DNA of 64,000 nucleotides, from assembly GCF_003344625.1 (NCBI RefSeq), contig NZ_QPKJ02000005.1, forward strand, positions 434,001 to 498,000, written 5' to 3'. The notes under the pieces were generated by a model. The model was not told the origin of the DNA, did no database searches, and saw only the letters and a program-made list of their open reading frames with translations. Position 1 is the stretch's first letter. The number at the start of each line of letters is the position of its first letter. This DNA comes from Solirubrobacter deserti (lineage in GTDB: Bacteria > Actinomycetota > Thermoleophilia > Solirubrobacterales > Solirubrobacteraceae). Made by a program: the position numbers and the translations under genes. Shown here piece by piece: positions 8,424-15,620 of the stretch.

Positions 8424-9621
8424 CCACGGCACCGCCGCCTTCGCGCGCGCCGACCTGGAGGACGCGCGCCGCGGCCGTCCTGCGTTCAGCCTCGCCCCGC
8501 ACGCCGCCGCGCACGGGCTGCAGTGGCTCGACCGGCAGGCCGCCGCGGGCTTCGCGGCCGCGATCCCGAGCTTCCCCGAGTACCGCTTCAACATCGCCCG
8601 GGGCGTCCTGCCGGGCGGGCGCCACGGCGTCGTGTTCCACCAGCTGCTCGAGGTGCCGGTCACCAAGTGGCCGAACATCAGCGGCAAGCTCCACGGCACG
8701 AAGGTGAAGCTCGGAGGCGGCCGCTGGTGGCTGCCCAACCGCACGGACATCCCGTTCATCGGCGCGTTCCTGGACCTGCCCACCGATGACCGCCCGCCCG
8801 CGGCGTTCGACAGCCACGCCGTGTGGATCCCGACGACGACCGTCGCCATCAACGTGCCGGAGACGGCGCTGCCGTACTTCCTCACGCGCATCGACCGCCG
8901 CGACAAGCACGCGCCGTTCGACTTCCCGCACCGGCAGGCGCTCGCGAACGGCTGGCGGCTGCGCGCGCACGGCCCGGTACCGGACCCGCGCATCGACGCC
9001 GTCCTCGCGCGCCACGCCGACGATCCGTACTTCGCCGTACACGTGCTGCGCGGCACCGTGATCGTGCGCCGCAACGGCTTCCTCGCCGACCCCGACGCGC
9101 TCGCCCGCGACGCGTGCGCCATCGCCGACGCGCTCGCCCTGGCGGCGCCCCCTGCTCCGCGCCCGTTTGCTGACCCGCTGCCGGCGCCGCACTCGCACCA
9201 CCCGGAGGTCACGCCCGGGTGGAGCGACGGCTACGCGCGGCTCGCGCACCGGCTCGGCCTCCAGCTCGAGGACGCCGACGACTACCAGCGCGCGTTCCCG
9301 ACGCTCGGCGTCCCGGGCCGCGCCGTCGCCGTCATGCGCGGCGAGCTGGCCCCCGGCGTGCACGGGCGGCTCGTTTACAGCGCCGAGCACAACCTGCGCG
9401 TGGCCGAGCGCGCCCGCGGCGCCGTCCTGCTGCCCGCGAGCGGCCCGCCGACCCCGCCCGGCGGTGAGCGCCTCCCGGACCGCCACCTCGTCTACGAGCA
9501 GCGCGACGGCGTCGCGGTGCTGTGGAGCCTGCGCACCGCCGGCTTCTACCGCGAGGAGCAGGAGGACCTGATCGCGCGCGCCGTGCTCGTCGCGCGCGAA
9601 CGGGGGGTAGTAGCGGCATGA
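8416..9621 (+). CDS. Conserved hypothetical protein, about 400 aa
   Basis: 401 aa, TTG start at 8416 inside the last codons of the upstream gene. I recognise no catalytic motif, signal peptide or membrane helix, so it is probably cytoplasmic. It looks like two tandem related halves of about 200 aa. The first has PEYRFNIARGVLPGGRHGVVFHQ and WLPNRTDIPFIG; the second has QRAFPTLGVPGRAVAVMRGELAPGVHGRLVYS. It belongs to a run of translationally linked genes of unknown role (8416-10821). Codon use is normal for the region. Confidence 0.6.
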   Translation: MPSHGTAAFARADLEDARRGRPAFSLAPHAAAHGLQWLDRQAAAGFAAAIPSFPEYRFNIARGVLPGGRHGVVFHQLLEVPVTKWPNISGKLHGTKVKLGGGRWWLPNRTDIPFIGAFLDLPTDDRPPAAFDSHAVWIPTTTVAINVPETALPYFLTRIDRRDKHAPFDFPHRQALANGWRLRAHGPVPDPRIDAVLARHADDPYFAVHVLRGTVIVRRNGFLADPDALARDACAIADALALAAPPAPRPFADPLPAPHSHHPEVTPGWSDGYARLAHRLGLQLEDADDYQRAFPTLGVPGRAVAVMRGELAPGVHGRLVYSAEHNLRVAERARGAVLLPASGPPTPPGGERLPDRHLVYEQRDGVAVLWSLRTAGFYREEQEDLIARAVLVARERGVVAA

Positions 9622-9622
9622 G

Positions 9623-10258
9623 ATGCATGCGTGGGACCCAGAAGCGGTGCGCGCCGGGGCGGTGGCGGAGCTCGCGCCGTGGGGCATCGTGCCGCCCCAA
9701 GACCTGCCCCGGCCGGCGCTGAACCGGCCGCGGCCGCTGGAGGACGTCGTCGCCCGCGCGCAGGCCCTGCACGGCGTGCTGGACATCATCCACGGCGCGC
9801 CCCTGGACGCGGCGTACGCCATGGTCGCGGCGGTCGGGGCCGACCGTTGGATCAGCGACGCAGAGCGCGCCTACCTCGCGCGCGTCGCCGACGGGGTGCC
9901 GGACGTGGAGGCCGAGTACGAGCTGAGCTGGCGCGCGGAGTCGCTGTACGCGCTGCTGTGGACCCTCGGGCTCGCGGCGGACCTCCCGCTCACGCGAGAG
10001 CTCGAGCTCCGGCCCGATGCCTTCCGGGCGGTCGACGCGCTCACCGGGCCCGCGCCGCCCGGCCTGGCGCTGCGGGCGCCGGAGGAGATCGCGGCCAAGC
10101 TCGACGTCCTGTACTGCGCGCACTGGGCGGCGCGCGAGCGGGTGCCCGAACAGTGGCCGGAGGACCTCGAGCCGGAAGCCATCCGGGAGCGCCGGCGCGC
10201 GCTCGAGTGGCTGCTGCTCACCGGCGTCGAGTGGGACGCCGTCAGACTGGACGTGTGA
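9623..10258 (+). CDS. DUF4272-like protein
   Basis: 211 aa, ATG one base after the previous stop. The segment ELSWRAESLYALLWTLGLAADLPLTRE (about residues 92-118) is characteristic of DUF4272, a family of unknown function often found near immunity-type proteins. Much of the rest is predicted helical. It overlaps the next gene by GTGA. The family call rests on memory of the motif. Confidence 0.6.
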   Translation: MHAWDPEAVRAGAVAELAPWGIVPPQDLPRPALNRPRPLEDVVARAQALHGVLDIIHGAPLDAAYAMVAAVGADRWISDAERAYLARVADGVPDVEAEYELSWRAESLYALLWTLGLAADLPLTRELELRPDAFRAVDALTGPAPPGLALRAPEEIAAKLDVLYCAHWAARERVPEQWPEDLEPEAIRERRRALEWLLLTGVEWDAVRLDV

Positions 10259-10821
10259 CGCTCAAAGTGCGGTTGGTCGCGGACGCGGCCGTGGACCCGA
10301 CGGAGATGGTCGTGCGGCGCGCCGCCGAGGACCTGCTGCTCGTGCTCTCCGAGGACCATCCCGATCGGGTGGAGTCGGTGACGCGCGAGCACGACGACGA
10401 CGCCCTGTGGACGGAGGCACTCGCCAACACGCGCGCCGAGCCGGGCCTGCAGCTCACGCGCCACGCGGTGCTCGACTCGGAGCTGCTGATGCTCAGCGGC
10501 GAGTCGTTCTTCGTCGCGACCCACGCGCTGTGGGCGGGCGAGCTGGAGCCGCCCGAGTCCGAGCACGGCACGCTCGTCGCCGTCCCCAACCGCAGCGTGC
10601 TGTTCGCCCATCCGATCCGTGACAGCGCCGCGGTGCGCATGCTGACGCCGATGCTCGAGCTCGCGCGGCGCTTCTCGGCCGCCGGCGACGGCGCGATCAA
10701 TGCCAACCTGTACTGGCTGCGTGGCGCGCAGCAGCTCGAGCGGATCGCGCTCGAGGAGACCGAGGACCAGATCCTGATCTCGCCCACGAGCGAGTTCGCG
10801 CAGCTTCTGCGCCGGCTGTGA
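10255..10821 (+). CDS. Hypothetical protein, distantly YtpQ (DUF1444)-like
   Basis: 188 aa from GTG 10255, overlapping the upstream stop by four bases. The pattern EALANTRAEPGLQLTRH, then SFFVATHALWAGELEPPES, then GTLVAVPNRSVLFAHPI resembles the order of elements in YtpQ/DUF1444 proteins. That resemblance is weak, and the function of that family is unknown. No signal peptide or membrane helix is visible. Confidence 0.5.
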   Translation: MTLKVRLVADAAVDPTEMVVRRAAEDLLLVLSEDHPDRVESVTREHDDDALWTEALANTRAEPGLQLTRHAVLDSELLMLSGESFFVATHALWAGELEPPESEHGTLVAVPNRSVLFAHPIRDSAAVRMLTPMLELARRFSAAGDGAINANLYWLRGAQQLERIALEETEDQILISPTSEFAQLLRRL

Positions 10822-10842
10822 CGTGACTACCTTTCGCGCCGC

Positions 10843-11796
10843 ATGCCGGCGTGGACGACCGAGATCGAGATCGCGTACGACTTCGGGCACCTGTACGTGC
10901 TCGACGCCGCCGGGCACTGGAGCGACACGGAAGGGCGGATCGACCTGCGGATGCCGCACGTGGGGGAGTTCGGCGTGCCGGTCACGCTCGAGGGCTACGG
11001 CGCCAAGCCCGCGCTCGACCTCGCGGGCTGGGACCACGTCACGGAGTTCTCGCTGCGGGTGCAGTCGGAGGCGATCGCGTTCGCGTCGGGCAGCGTGGGC
11101 GCGGTCCGCGTGGGCCTCGCCAACGGCGCCTACCGCGCGCGCTGGAGCGCTCGCGACGGCGCGTACCGGTTCCAGCTGTGGCCCGGGCCGCCCGCGGCGC
11201 CGCGCGCGGAGCTCAAGCGCCGCCCGGAGCCCGCGAGCGACCTCGGCGACATCCCGGCGCTGCTGCACGACGAGGGCGTGCAGTCGATCGGGACGATCGT
11301 CGGCACGCGCGTGCGCGGCGACGCGCTGCAGCTGTACGTGCGGCTGAGCGCGTGGCGCAACCGCTCCTGGAACCGCACGCTGCGTTGTGACGGCGCCGTG
11401 CGCTGGCAGGCGACGAGCGAGCCGTTCTCGCGCGCGGTCCTGCACGCCGAGCACCCGGGCCTGCTGCCCTACGCCGACGAGCGCGGCGGGCTGTCCTTCA
11501 ACGGCGTCCCGGCGGAGCCGGACCGGCTCGTCGCCGCCTTGCGCGCCGCGCACGACGAGACGGCGGGGCCGCACGTCGCGTTCGAGGAAGGCGACCTGGC
11601 CGAGCGCCTCGCGGTCGGCTACGGCCGGCTCGCCAGCGGGCCCGTCACGCTGCTGCGCGAGTACGCGCAGGTGGCCGACGTGCACGGCGTGGCGACGAAC
11701 CTGATCGTCACCGGCCCGGGTCGCTCCGGGCTCACGCTGCTCGAGCTCAGCGACACGTTCGTCGTCGCCGAGCGCTTCTCGGTCGTGGAGAGCTAA
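10843..11796 (+). CDS. Hypothetical protein, 317 aa
   Basis: 317 aa, ATG 10843, 21 bases after the previous gene. I do not recognise it. The N-terminal 115 residues look like an all-beta domain (EIEIAYDFGHLYVLDAAGHW, LDLAGWDHVTEFSLRVQS) similar in style to competence-protein-J-like folds. The C-terminal half is mixed. Its stop overlaps the convergent LysE gene's stop. It probably belongs with the preceding small proteins. Confidence 0.5.
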   Translation: MPAWTTEIEIAYDFGHLYVLDAAGHWSDTEGRIDLRMPHVGEFGVPVTLEGYGAKPALDLAGWDHVTEFSLRVQSEAIAFASGSVGAVRVGLANGAYRARWSARDGAYRFQLWPGPPAAPRAELKRRPEPASDLGDIPALLHDEGVQSIGTIVGTRVRGDALQLYVRLSAWRNRSWNRTLRCDGAVRWQATSEPFSRAVLHAEHPGLLPYADERGGLSFNGVPAEPDRLVAALRAAHDETAGPHVAFEEGDLAERLAVGYGRLASGPVTLLREYAQVADVHGVATNLIVTGPGRSGLTLLELSDTFVVAERFSVVES

Positions 11797-12365
11797 ACGG
11801 CGAGCGCGCCCGCCAGGCCGATGTAGGTCGCGCCCGCCACCTTGGAGACGTGCCGGATGCGGATCGTGCTGGCCAGCAGCGCATAGGCCGTGTCCGTGAG
11901 CGTGGCGAGTGCGACGAACGTCAGGCCGAGCAGGAGCGTCTGCAGCGCCACGTCGCCGGCCGGGTCGATGAACTGGGGCAGGAACGCGACGAAGAACATC
12001 GCGGTCTTCGGGTTGAGCGCGTCGACGAGCAGGCCCTGCCGGTAGAGCTTGCTGCCGGCGCGCGTGACGGCGGCTTCACCGCGGCCGCGGAACGCGCGGA
12101 CGCCCATGTACAGCAGGTAGGCCGCGCCGGCGAGCTTGAGGGCGAGCAGCGCGTGGGGAGACGCGGCGACCAGCGCGCCGAGGCCCGCGGTGGCGGCGAG
12201 CACGTGCAGCAGGGCGCCGGTCTCGACGCCCAGCATCGACGTCAGCCCGCCGCGGCGGCCGTGCTCGAGCGTCCGGGCGACGATGAACAGCACCGACGGG
12301 CCGGGGACGAGCAACAGCACGAGCGTCGCCGCGGCGAACAGCAGCAGGGTGTCTGGGGAGGGCAT
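11793..12365 (-). CDS. LysE/RhtB-family amino-acid exporter
   Basis: 190 aa with about six membrane helices. Family hallmarks are the N-terminal LLVPGPSVLFIVARTLEHGRRGG (PGP motif), then LYMGVRAFRG and GLLVDALNPKTAMFFVAFLPQF. It exports amino acids or related metabolites by proton antiport. It is slightly shorter than the usual 200-210 aa, ending at GLAGALAV, but all core helices are present. The actual substrate cannot be read from sequence. Confidence 0.88.
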   Translation of the reverse strand: MPSPDTLLLFAAATLVLLLVPGPSVLFIVARTLEHGRRGGLTSMLGVETGALLHVLAATAGLGALVAASPHALLALKLAGAAYLLYMGVRAFRGRGEAAVTRAGSKLYRQGLLVDALNPKTAMFFVAFLPQFIDPAGDVALQTLLLGLTFVALATLTDTAYALLASTIRIRHVSKVAGATYIGLAGALAV

Positions 12366-12391
12366 GGCCGCGATGGTGCTCGCGGCGCGGC

Positions 12392-12409
12392 GCCCCCGCC
12401 TCCGGGGGC
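12392..12409 (-). terminator. GC hairpin between the tiny membrane gene and lysE-like gene
   Basis: GCCCCCG-CCTC-CGGGGGC, a 7-base perfect stem 17 bases beyond the stop of 12426-12590 and ahead of the LysE-type start. No T-run follows, so a terminator role is plausible but not assured. Confidence 0.35.
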
Positions 12410-12425
12410 ACCCTGAACCCGACCC

Positions 12426-12590
12426 TTAATCGCTGTGTCGGGCCTTGTACTCGTCGTTCTCGCGCTTCTCACCGCGCGCGAGGACGATCGCGTAGAAGAT
12501 CAGGCCCTGGACGAGGACCGGGAACAGCACGACCCAGATGGCCAGCGAGGTGAGCGTGTGAGACAGGGCTGCGTCGGCGAACAGCGGCAT
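12426..12590 (-). CDS. Tiny single-pass membrane protein
   Basis: 54 aa. ATG at 12590 reads MPLFADAALSHTLTSLAIW, then a hydrophobic helix (about residues 14-37) and a charged tail GEKRENDEYKARHSD ending at TAA 12426. The helix followed by a strongly charged cytosolic tail, and a clean reading frame filling the gap between neighbours, argue for a real gene. There is no strong ribosome-binding site. Function unknown. Confidence 0.55.
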   Translation of the reverse strand: MPLFADAALSHTLTSLAIWVVLFPVLVQGLIFYAIVLARGEKRENDEYKARHSD

Positions 12591-12608
12591 CGGCTGAGAC
12601 GTTAGCTC

Positions 12609-12638
12609 ATCGGCCGGGCGCCGGGGCGCCCGGCCGAT
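12609..12638 (-). terminator. 14-bp perfect hairpin downstream of the secreted-domain operon
   Basis: Arms at 12609-12622 and 12625-12638 are perfect complements (14 bases, GG loop). The hairpin lies 10 bases after the stop of 12649-13188, where a leftward terminator would sit. It has no following T-run, which is common for actinobacterial terminators. Confidence 0.5.
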
Positions 12639-12648
12639 CGCCCCTCCC

Positions 12649-13188
12649 TCAGAAGAGCCGGTAGCGGACGGTCGCGTCGCCCAGCTTGAGCCCGGCGGGG
12701 ATCGTGCCCGCCGGCAACCCGAACGCGCTGTCGAGCGCGCTCGCGGCCACCGCGGTCAGATTGCCGGCGACGGGGCCGAGCTTCAGCGTCCCGCCGCCGA
12801 ACCCGAGCCGGACCTTGGAGAAGTCGAGCGACAGGATCGGCACGCGGGCGCCGCCGACCTCAGCGGTCAGCTGGCGGCGCAGCGGATCGATCCAGAAGTT
12901 CTCGAGCTTGACCGTCGTGGCGCCGGCCGTGAGCGAGATGCCGCCGCTGTGGCGGATCGTGCCCGAGAGCAGGGCCTTGAACGGCCGGTTGGTGATCGGG
13001 AACGTGAGCTCGCCCGAGCTGGTCGCGGTCGCCGGCGGCATCGGGGCGGGCGCGACGCCGAGGCCCGTGAGCGCGCTGACGGCCCCGGGGTCGAGCGCGA
13101 GCGTGGTGGCGCCGTAGGTCTTGGCCTGCGCCGCCGGGGCGAGCAGCAGGACGGCGGCGACGGTGGCGAGCAGGGTACGCATGGTCAT
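12649..13188 (-). CDS. Secreted single-domain protein (same domain as 13188-14183)
   Basis: 179 aa, ATG 13188 with GGAGTG just upstream. The signal peptide ends PAAQA. The mature part is one copy of a roughly 150-residue beta-rich domain: TTLALDPGAVSALTGLGV, then FPITNRPF, IRHSGGISLTAGATTVKLENF, then a LTAEVGGARVPILSLDFSKV strand pair and a C-terminal GLKLGDATVRY. The spacing of GxIxHSGG and LTAxVxGxRVPILSLD is reminiscent of HtaA heme-binding domains, but I cannot confirm this. It is translated directly after 13188-14183 (TGATG overlap). Export across the membrane is clear; function is not. Confidence 0.7.
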   Translation of the reverse strand: MTMRTLLATVAAVLLLAPAAQAKTYGATTLALDPGAVSALTGLGVAPAPMPPATATSSGELTFPITNRPFKALLSGTIRHSGGISLTAGATTVKLENFWIDPLRRQLTAEVGGARVPILSLDFSKVRLGFGGGTLKLGPVAGNLTAVAASALDSAFGLPAGTIPAGLKLGDATVRYRLF

Positions 13189-14183
13189 CACTCCGCGGTG
13201 GCTTGGACGGTGGCCGTGCCCAGCAGCAGGCCTTCGGTGAATGCGGTGGTGCCGAACGCCTGGTTCAGCGCGCCCGCGGCGGCCGCGGTGAGCTTGAGCG
13301 CGGCGCCCTCGAGCGTGATCGTCCGACCCCGCACGCTCGCCTTGAGCGCGGCGAGGTCGAGGGACAGGATCGGCACGCGCCGGCCGCCGACGAGCGCGGT
13401 CAGGTCCGGTGTGTCGTCGACGTCGATCGTGAAGTTGGTCAGCTCGACGCGTGTGGAGCCGCGGGTGAGCGCGATGCCGCCGCTGTGCTCGATCGAGCCG
13501 GCGTAGCTCTCCGCGTTCGCGCGTCCGCCGGTGATCGGGAAGGCGAGCGAGTTCGACCCGATCGGCGCGGCCGCGATCCCGAGGCTCTGCAGCGCCGCGC
13601 CGGCGCCCGCGTCGAGCGTGACCGAGGTGGTGCCGGAGGCGAGCGCGACGGACTCGGGCGTCGCCCGCACCGTGACGGTGCCGAGCTCGAGCCCGGCGCG
13701 GAACAGGTGCGTGTTGAACGTCGTGTTGAGCGCGCGGGCGGCCGCGCCGGTGAGCGCGACGCGCACGCGCGTGATGCGCGTGTCGAGCCCGGCGCGCGTG
13801 ACGCGGGCACGGCTCGTGTCGACACGCAGCAGCGTCACGCGGGCCTTGCCGACGCGGGCGCTGAGCGTGGAGTTGCGCGCCAGCTTGATCCGGAACGAGC
13901 GCGCGCTCAGCGAGCGCCCGCCGGCCGAGAAGCGCAGGCCGCCCGAGTGCTCGATGGTGCCGGCGGCGCCGTCCACCGAGCCGCCGGTGATGGGGAACGA
14001 GACGCCCCCGCGTGCGGGCGCGATCGGCCGCACGGAGACGCCGTTCGCGCTCAGCGTGCGGGCCACGCCCGCGTCCAGCTTCAGGGTCGTGCTGCCCGAC
14101 GCGAGCGGGTTTTGGGCATGCGCAGCGGGAGCCGCGGCCAGGAGCAGCACGGTGGCTGCCCCGGCGACGAGGCTTCTGGTCAA
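13188..14183 (-). CDS. Secreted two-domain protein
   Basis: 331 aa. I chose TTG 14183 because GGAGGAG lies just upstream and a signal peptide (LVAGAATVLLLAAAPAAHA) follows directly. Two copies of the domain seen in 12649-13188 follow: copy one about residues 28-175 (FPITGGSVDGAAGTIEHSGG) and copy two about 176-331 (FPITGGRANAESYAGSIEHS). Copy two keeps LTALVGGRRVPILSLD, while copy one is more diverged (LSARVGKARVTLLRVD). The gene is divergent from an ECF sigma factor and has an ECF-type promoter, so it is probably that factor's target. A surface ligand-binding role is inference. Confidence 0.7.
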   Translation of the reverse strand: MTRSLVAGAATVLLLAAAPAAHAQNPLASGSTTLKLDAGVARTLSANGVSVRPIAPARGGVSFPITGGSVDGAAGTIEHSGGLRFSAGGRSLSARSFRIKLARNSTLSARVGKARVTLLRVDTSRARVTRAGLDTRITRVRVALTGAAARALNTTFNTHLFRAGLELGTVTVRATPESVALASGTTSVTLDAGAGAALQSLGIAAAPIGSNSLAFPITGGRANAESYAGSIEHSGGIALTRGSTRVELTNFTIDVDDTPDLTALVGGRRVPILSLDLAALKASVRGRTITLEGAALKLTAAAAGALNQAFGTTAFTEGLLLGTATVQATAE

Positions 14184-14220
14184 GGACTCCTCCGAGAGAC
14201 GGATGACGGTGTCGGTCTCC

Positions 14221-14250
14221 CCTACGTGCCGGGCGCCAATTTCGGTTCTC
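14221..14250 (-). promoter_or_regulatory. ECF-type promoter for the secreted-domain operon
   Basis: On the minus strand, GAGAACC (14250-14244) and CGTAGG (14226-14221) are separated by 17 bases, resembling the AAC/CGT architecture of ECF sigma promoters. It lies about 38 bases before TTG 14183 and is shared back to back with a similar promoter reading toward the sigma gene. Confidence 0.55.
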
Positions 14251-14251
14251 G

Positions 14252-14280
14252 GGCAACCGCACGCGGATGCGCCACGTAGA
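14252..14280 (+). promoter_or_regulatory. ECF-type promoter for the sigma gene (autoregulation)
   Basis: GGCAACC (14252-14258) and CGTAGA (14275-14280), 16 bases between AACC and CGTA, mirror the promoter on the other strand. Transcription would start close to GTG 14287. Confidence 0.5.
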
Positions 14281-14330
14281 AGAGGCGTGGCAGGATTCGA
14301 GTTCGAGCGGCGTCCGGAGATCGAGCAGAG

Positions 14331-14852
14331 CTGCGCCTGGCCGGGCGCCTCGCGCGCCAGGACCCCGCGGCCCTGCGCGAGCTCTACGCCCTCCACGGCG
14401 CGACGACGTTCTCGCTGCTGCTGCGCCTGCTCGGCGACCGGCCGACGGCCGAGGACGTCCAGCAGCAGGTCTTCATCGAGGCCTGGGAGAACGCTGACCG
14501 CTACGACCCGCGACGCGGCACCCTCGCCGCCTGGCTGCTCATGATCGCCCGTAGCCGCGCCGTCGATCACCTGCGCCGCCGCGTGCCCGAGCCGCGCGAC
14601 CCGGCCACGGCCGTCGTGCTCGCGGACGGCGCCGAGTCGGGGCGCGTGGACGAGCTGCTCGAGCACTGGCGCGTCGCGGCCGCGCTCGACCACCCGTCGC
14701 CCGAGGAGGCCGACGTGCTGCGGCGCCGCTTCTATCTCGACCAGAGCCAGACCGACATCGCGGAGGCGACAGGCGTGCCGCTGGGCACCGTGAAGACGCG
14801 GATGACGCGCGCGTTGCGGCGGATGGCTGAGTTGCTGAAGGAGGAGCGGTGA
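14331..14852 (+). CDS. ECF sigma factor (5' end uncertain)
   Basis: Sigma-70 family, about 173 aa from CTG 14331. Region 2 covers LRELYALHGATTFSLLLRLL through the AWLLMIARSRAVDHLRRR helix. Region 4 carries LDQSQTDIAEATGVPLGTVKTRMTRAL. No ATG, GTG or TTG exists upstream in this frame before a stop at 14271-14273. The options are initiation at CTG 14331 (GGAG lies upstream at about 14317), initiation at ATT 14295, or start at GTG 14287 in another frame followed by a one-base loss near 14320-14331. The last fits the promoter at 14252-14280. It overlaps the anti-sigma gene by four bases. Confidence 0.75.
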   Translation: MRLAGRLARQDPAALRELYALHGATTFSLLLRLLGDRPTAEDVQQQVFIEAWENADRYDPRRGTLAAWLLMIARSRAVDHLRRRVPEPRDPATAVVLADGAESGRVDELLEHWRVAAALDHPSPEEADVLRRRFYLDQSQTDIAEATGVPLGTVKTRMTRALRRMAELLKEER

Positions 14853-15620
14853 GCGACGCCGCCGACTACCTGCTGGGCGAGATGGAGCCCGAGCGGGCCG
14901 CGCGCTTCGAGGCCGAGCTGGCGCGCGACGCCGCGCTGCGGGCCGAGGTGGAGCGGCTGCGTCCGGTCGTGGCGCGCCTGGACGCGTTGCCCGGCGAGGC
15001 GTGGGAGCGCCCCGAGCCGCCGCCGCTGCAGGCGCCCGCGAGCGCGCGCCGCGGGGGCGGCGGGCGCCGCCGGCGCCGAGAAGACGCGGGGCGCCTACGG
15101 GGTGCCGGACGCCGAGGGGACGCCGGGCGCCGTTGAGACGCCGGGCGCCCACGGCGCGGCGGGCCGCCGGCGCTTCACGCGCGGCCGCCTCGCGCGCGGG
15201 CGCCGGCTCGTCCTGCGTCCCGCGGTCGCGGCGGTTGCGCTGCTCGCGGCCGGCACGGGCCTCGGCGTCCTGCTCGACCGCGATCCCGAGCCGGCGACGC
15301 GGCTCGTGCTCAGCCCGATCGAGGGCGTGGAGCCCGGGGCGAGCGGCCGCGTCGGCGTGTCCTCCGACCGCGTCAGCCTGCGCGTCAGCGGTCTGCAGCC
15401 CACCGCGGAAGGCCAGTTCTACGAGCTGTGGCTGCTGGGCGCCGACAACCAGCTCGTCGGGCTCGGCTCGTTCCGGGTGGGAGACGACGGCACCGCGACG
15501 CTCCGCCTCCCGCTGCCCGTCGACCCCGAGCGCTTCCGCTACTTCGACATCTCGCTCGAGCCGGGCGACGGCGACCCCGGCCACTCCGGAGTGTCCGTGT
15601 TGCGCGGCCCGACCGTCTAG
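14849..15620 (+). pseudogene. RskA-type anti-sigma factor, frameshifted
   Basis: The N-terminal part reads from ATG-like GTG 14849 (SDAADYLLGEMEPERAARFE), typical of a short sigma-binding domain. The C-terminal part reads in another frame (from about 15060 to 15620) with one membrane helix (VLRPAVAAVALLAAGTGLGV) and an RskA domain (LSPIEGVEPGASGRVGV, FYELWLLGADNQLVGLGSF). Dropping one G from the run GGGGG at 15053-15057 joins both parts into one protein of about 256 aa. This is either a real inactivating insertion or a sequencing error. Its normal role would be to hold the sigma factor at 14331-14852 at the membrane. Confidence 0.75.
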
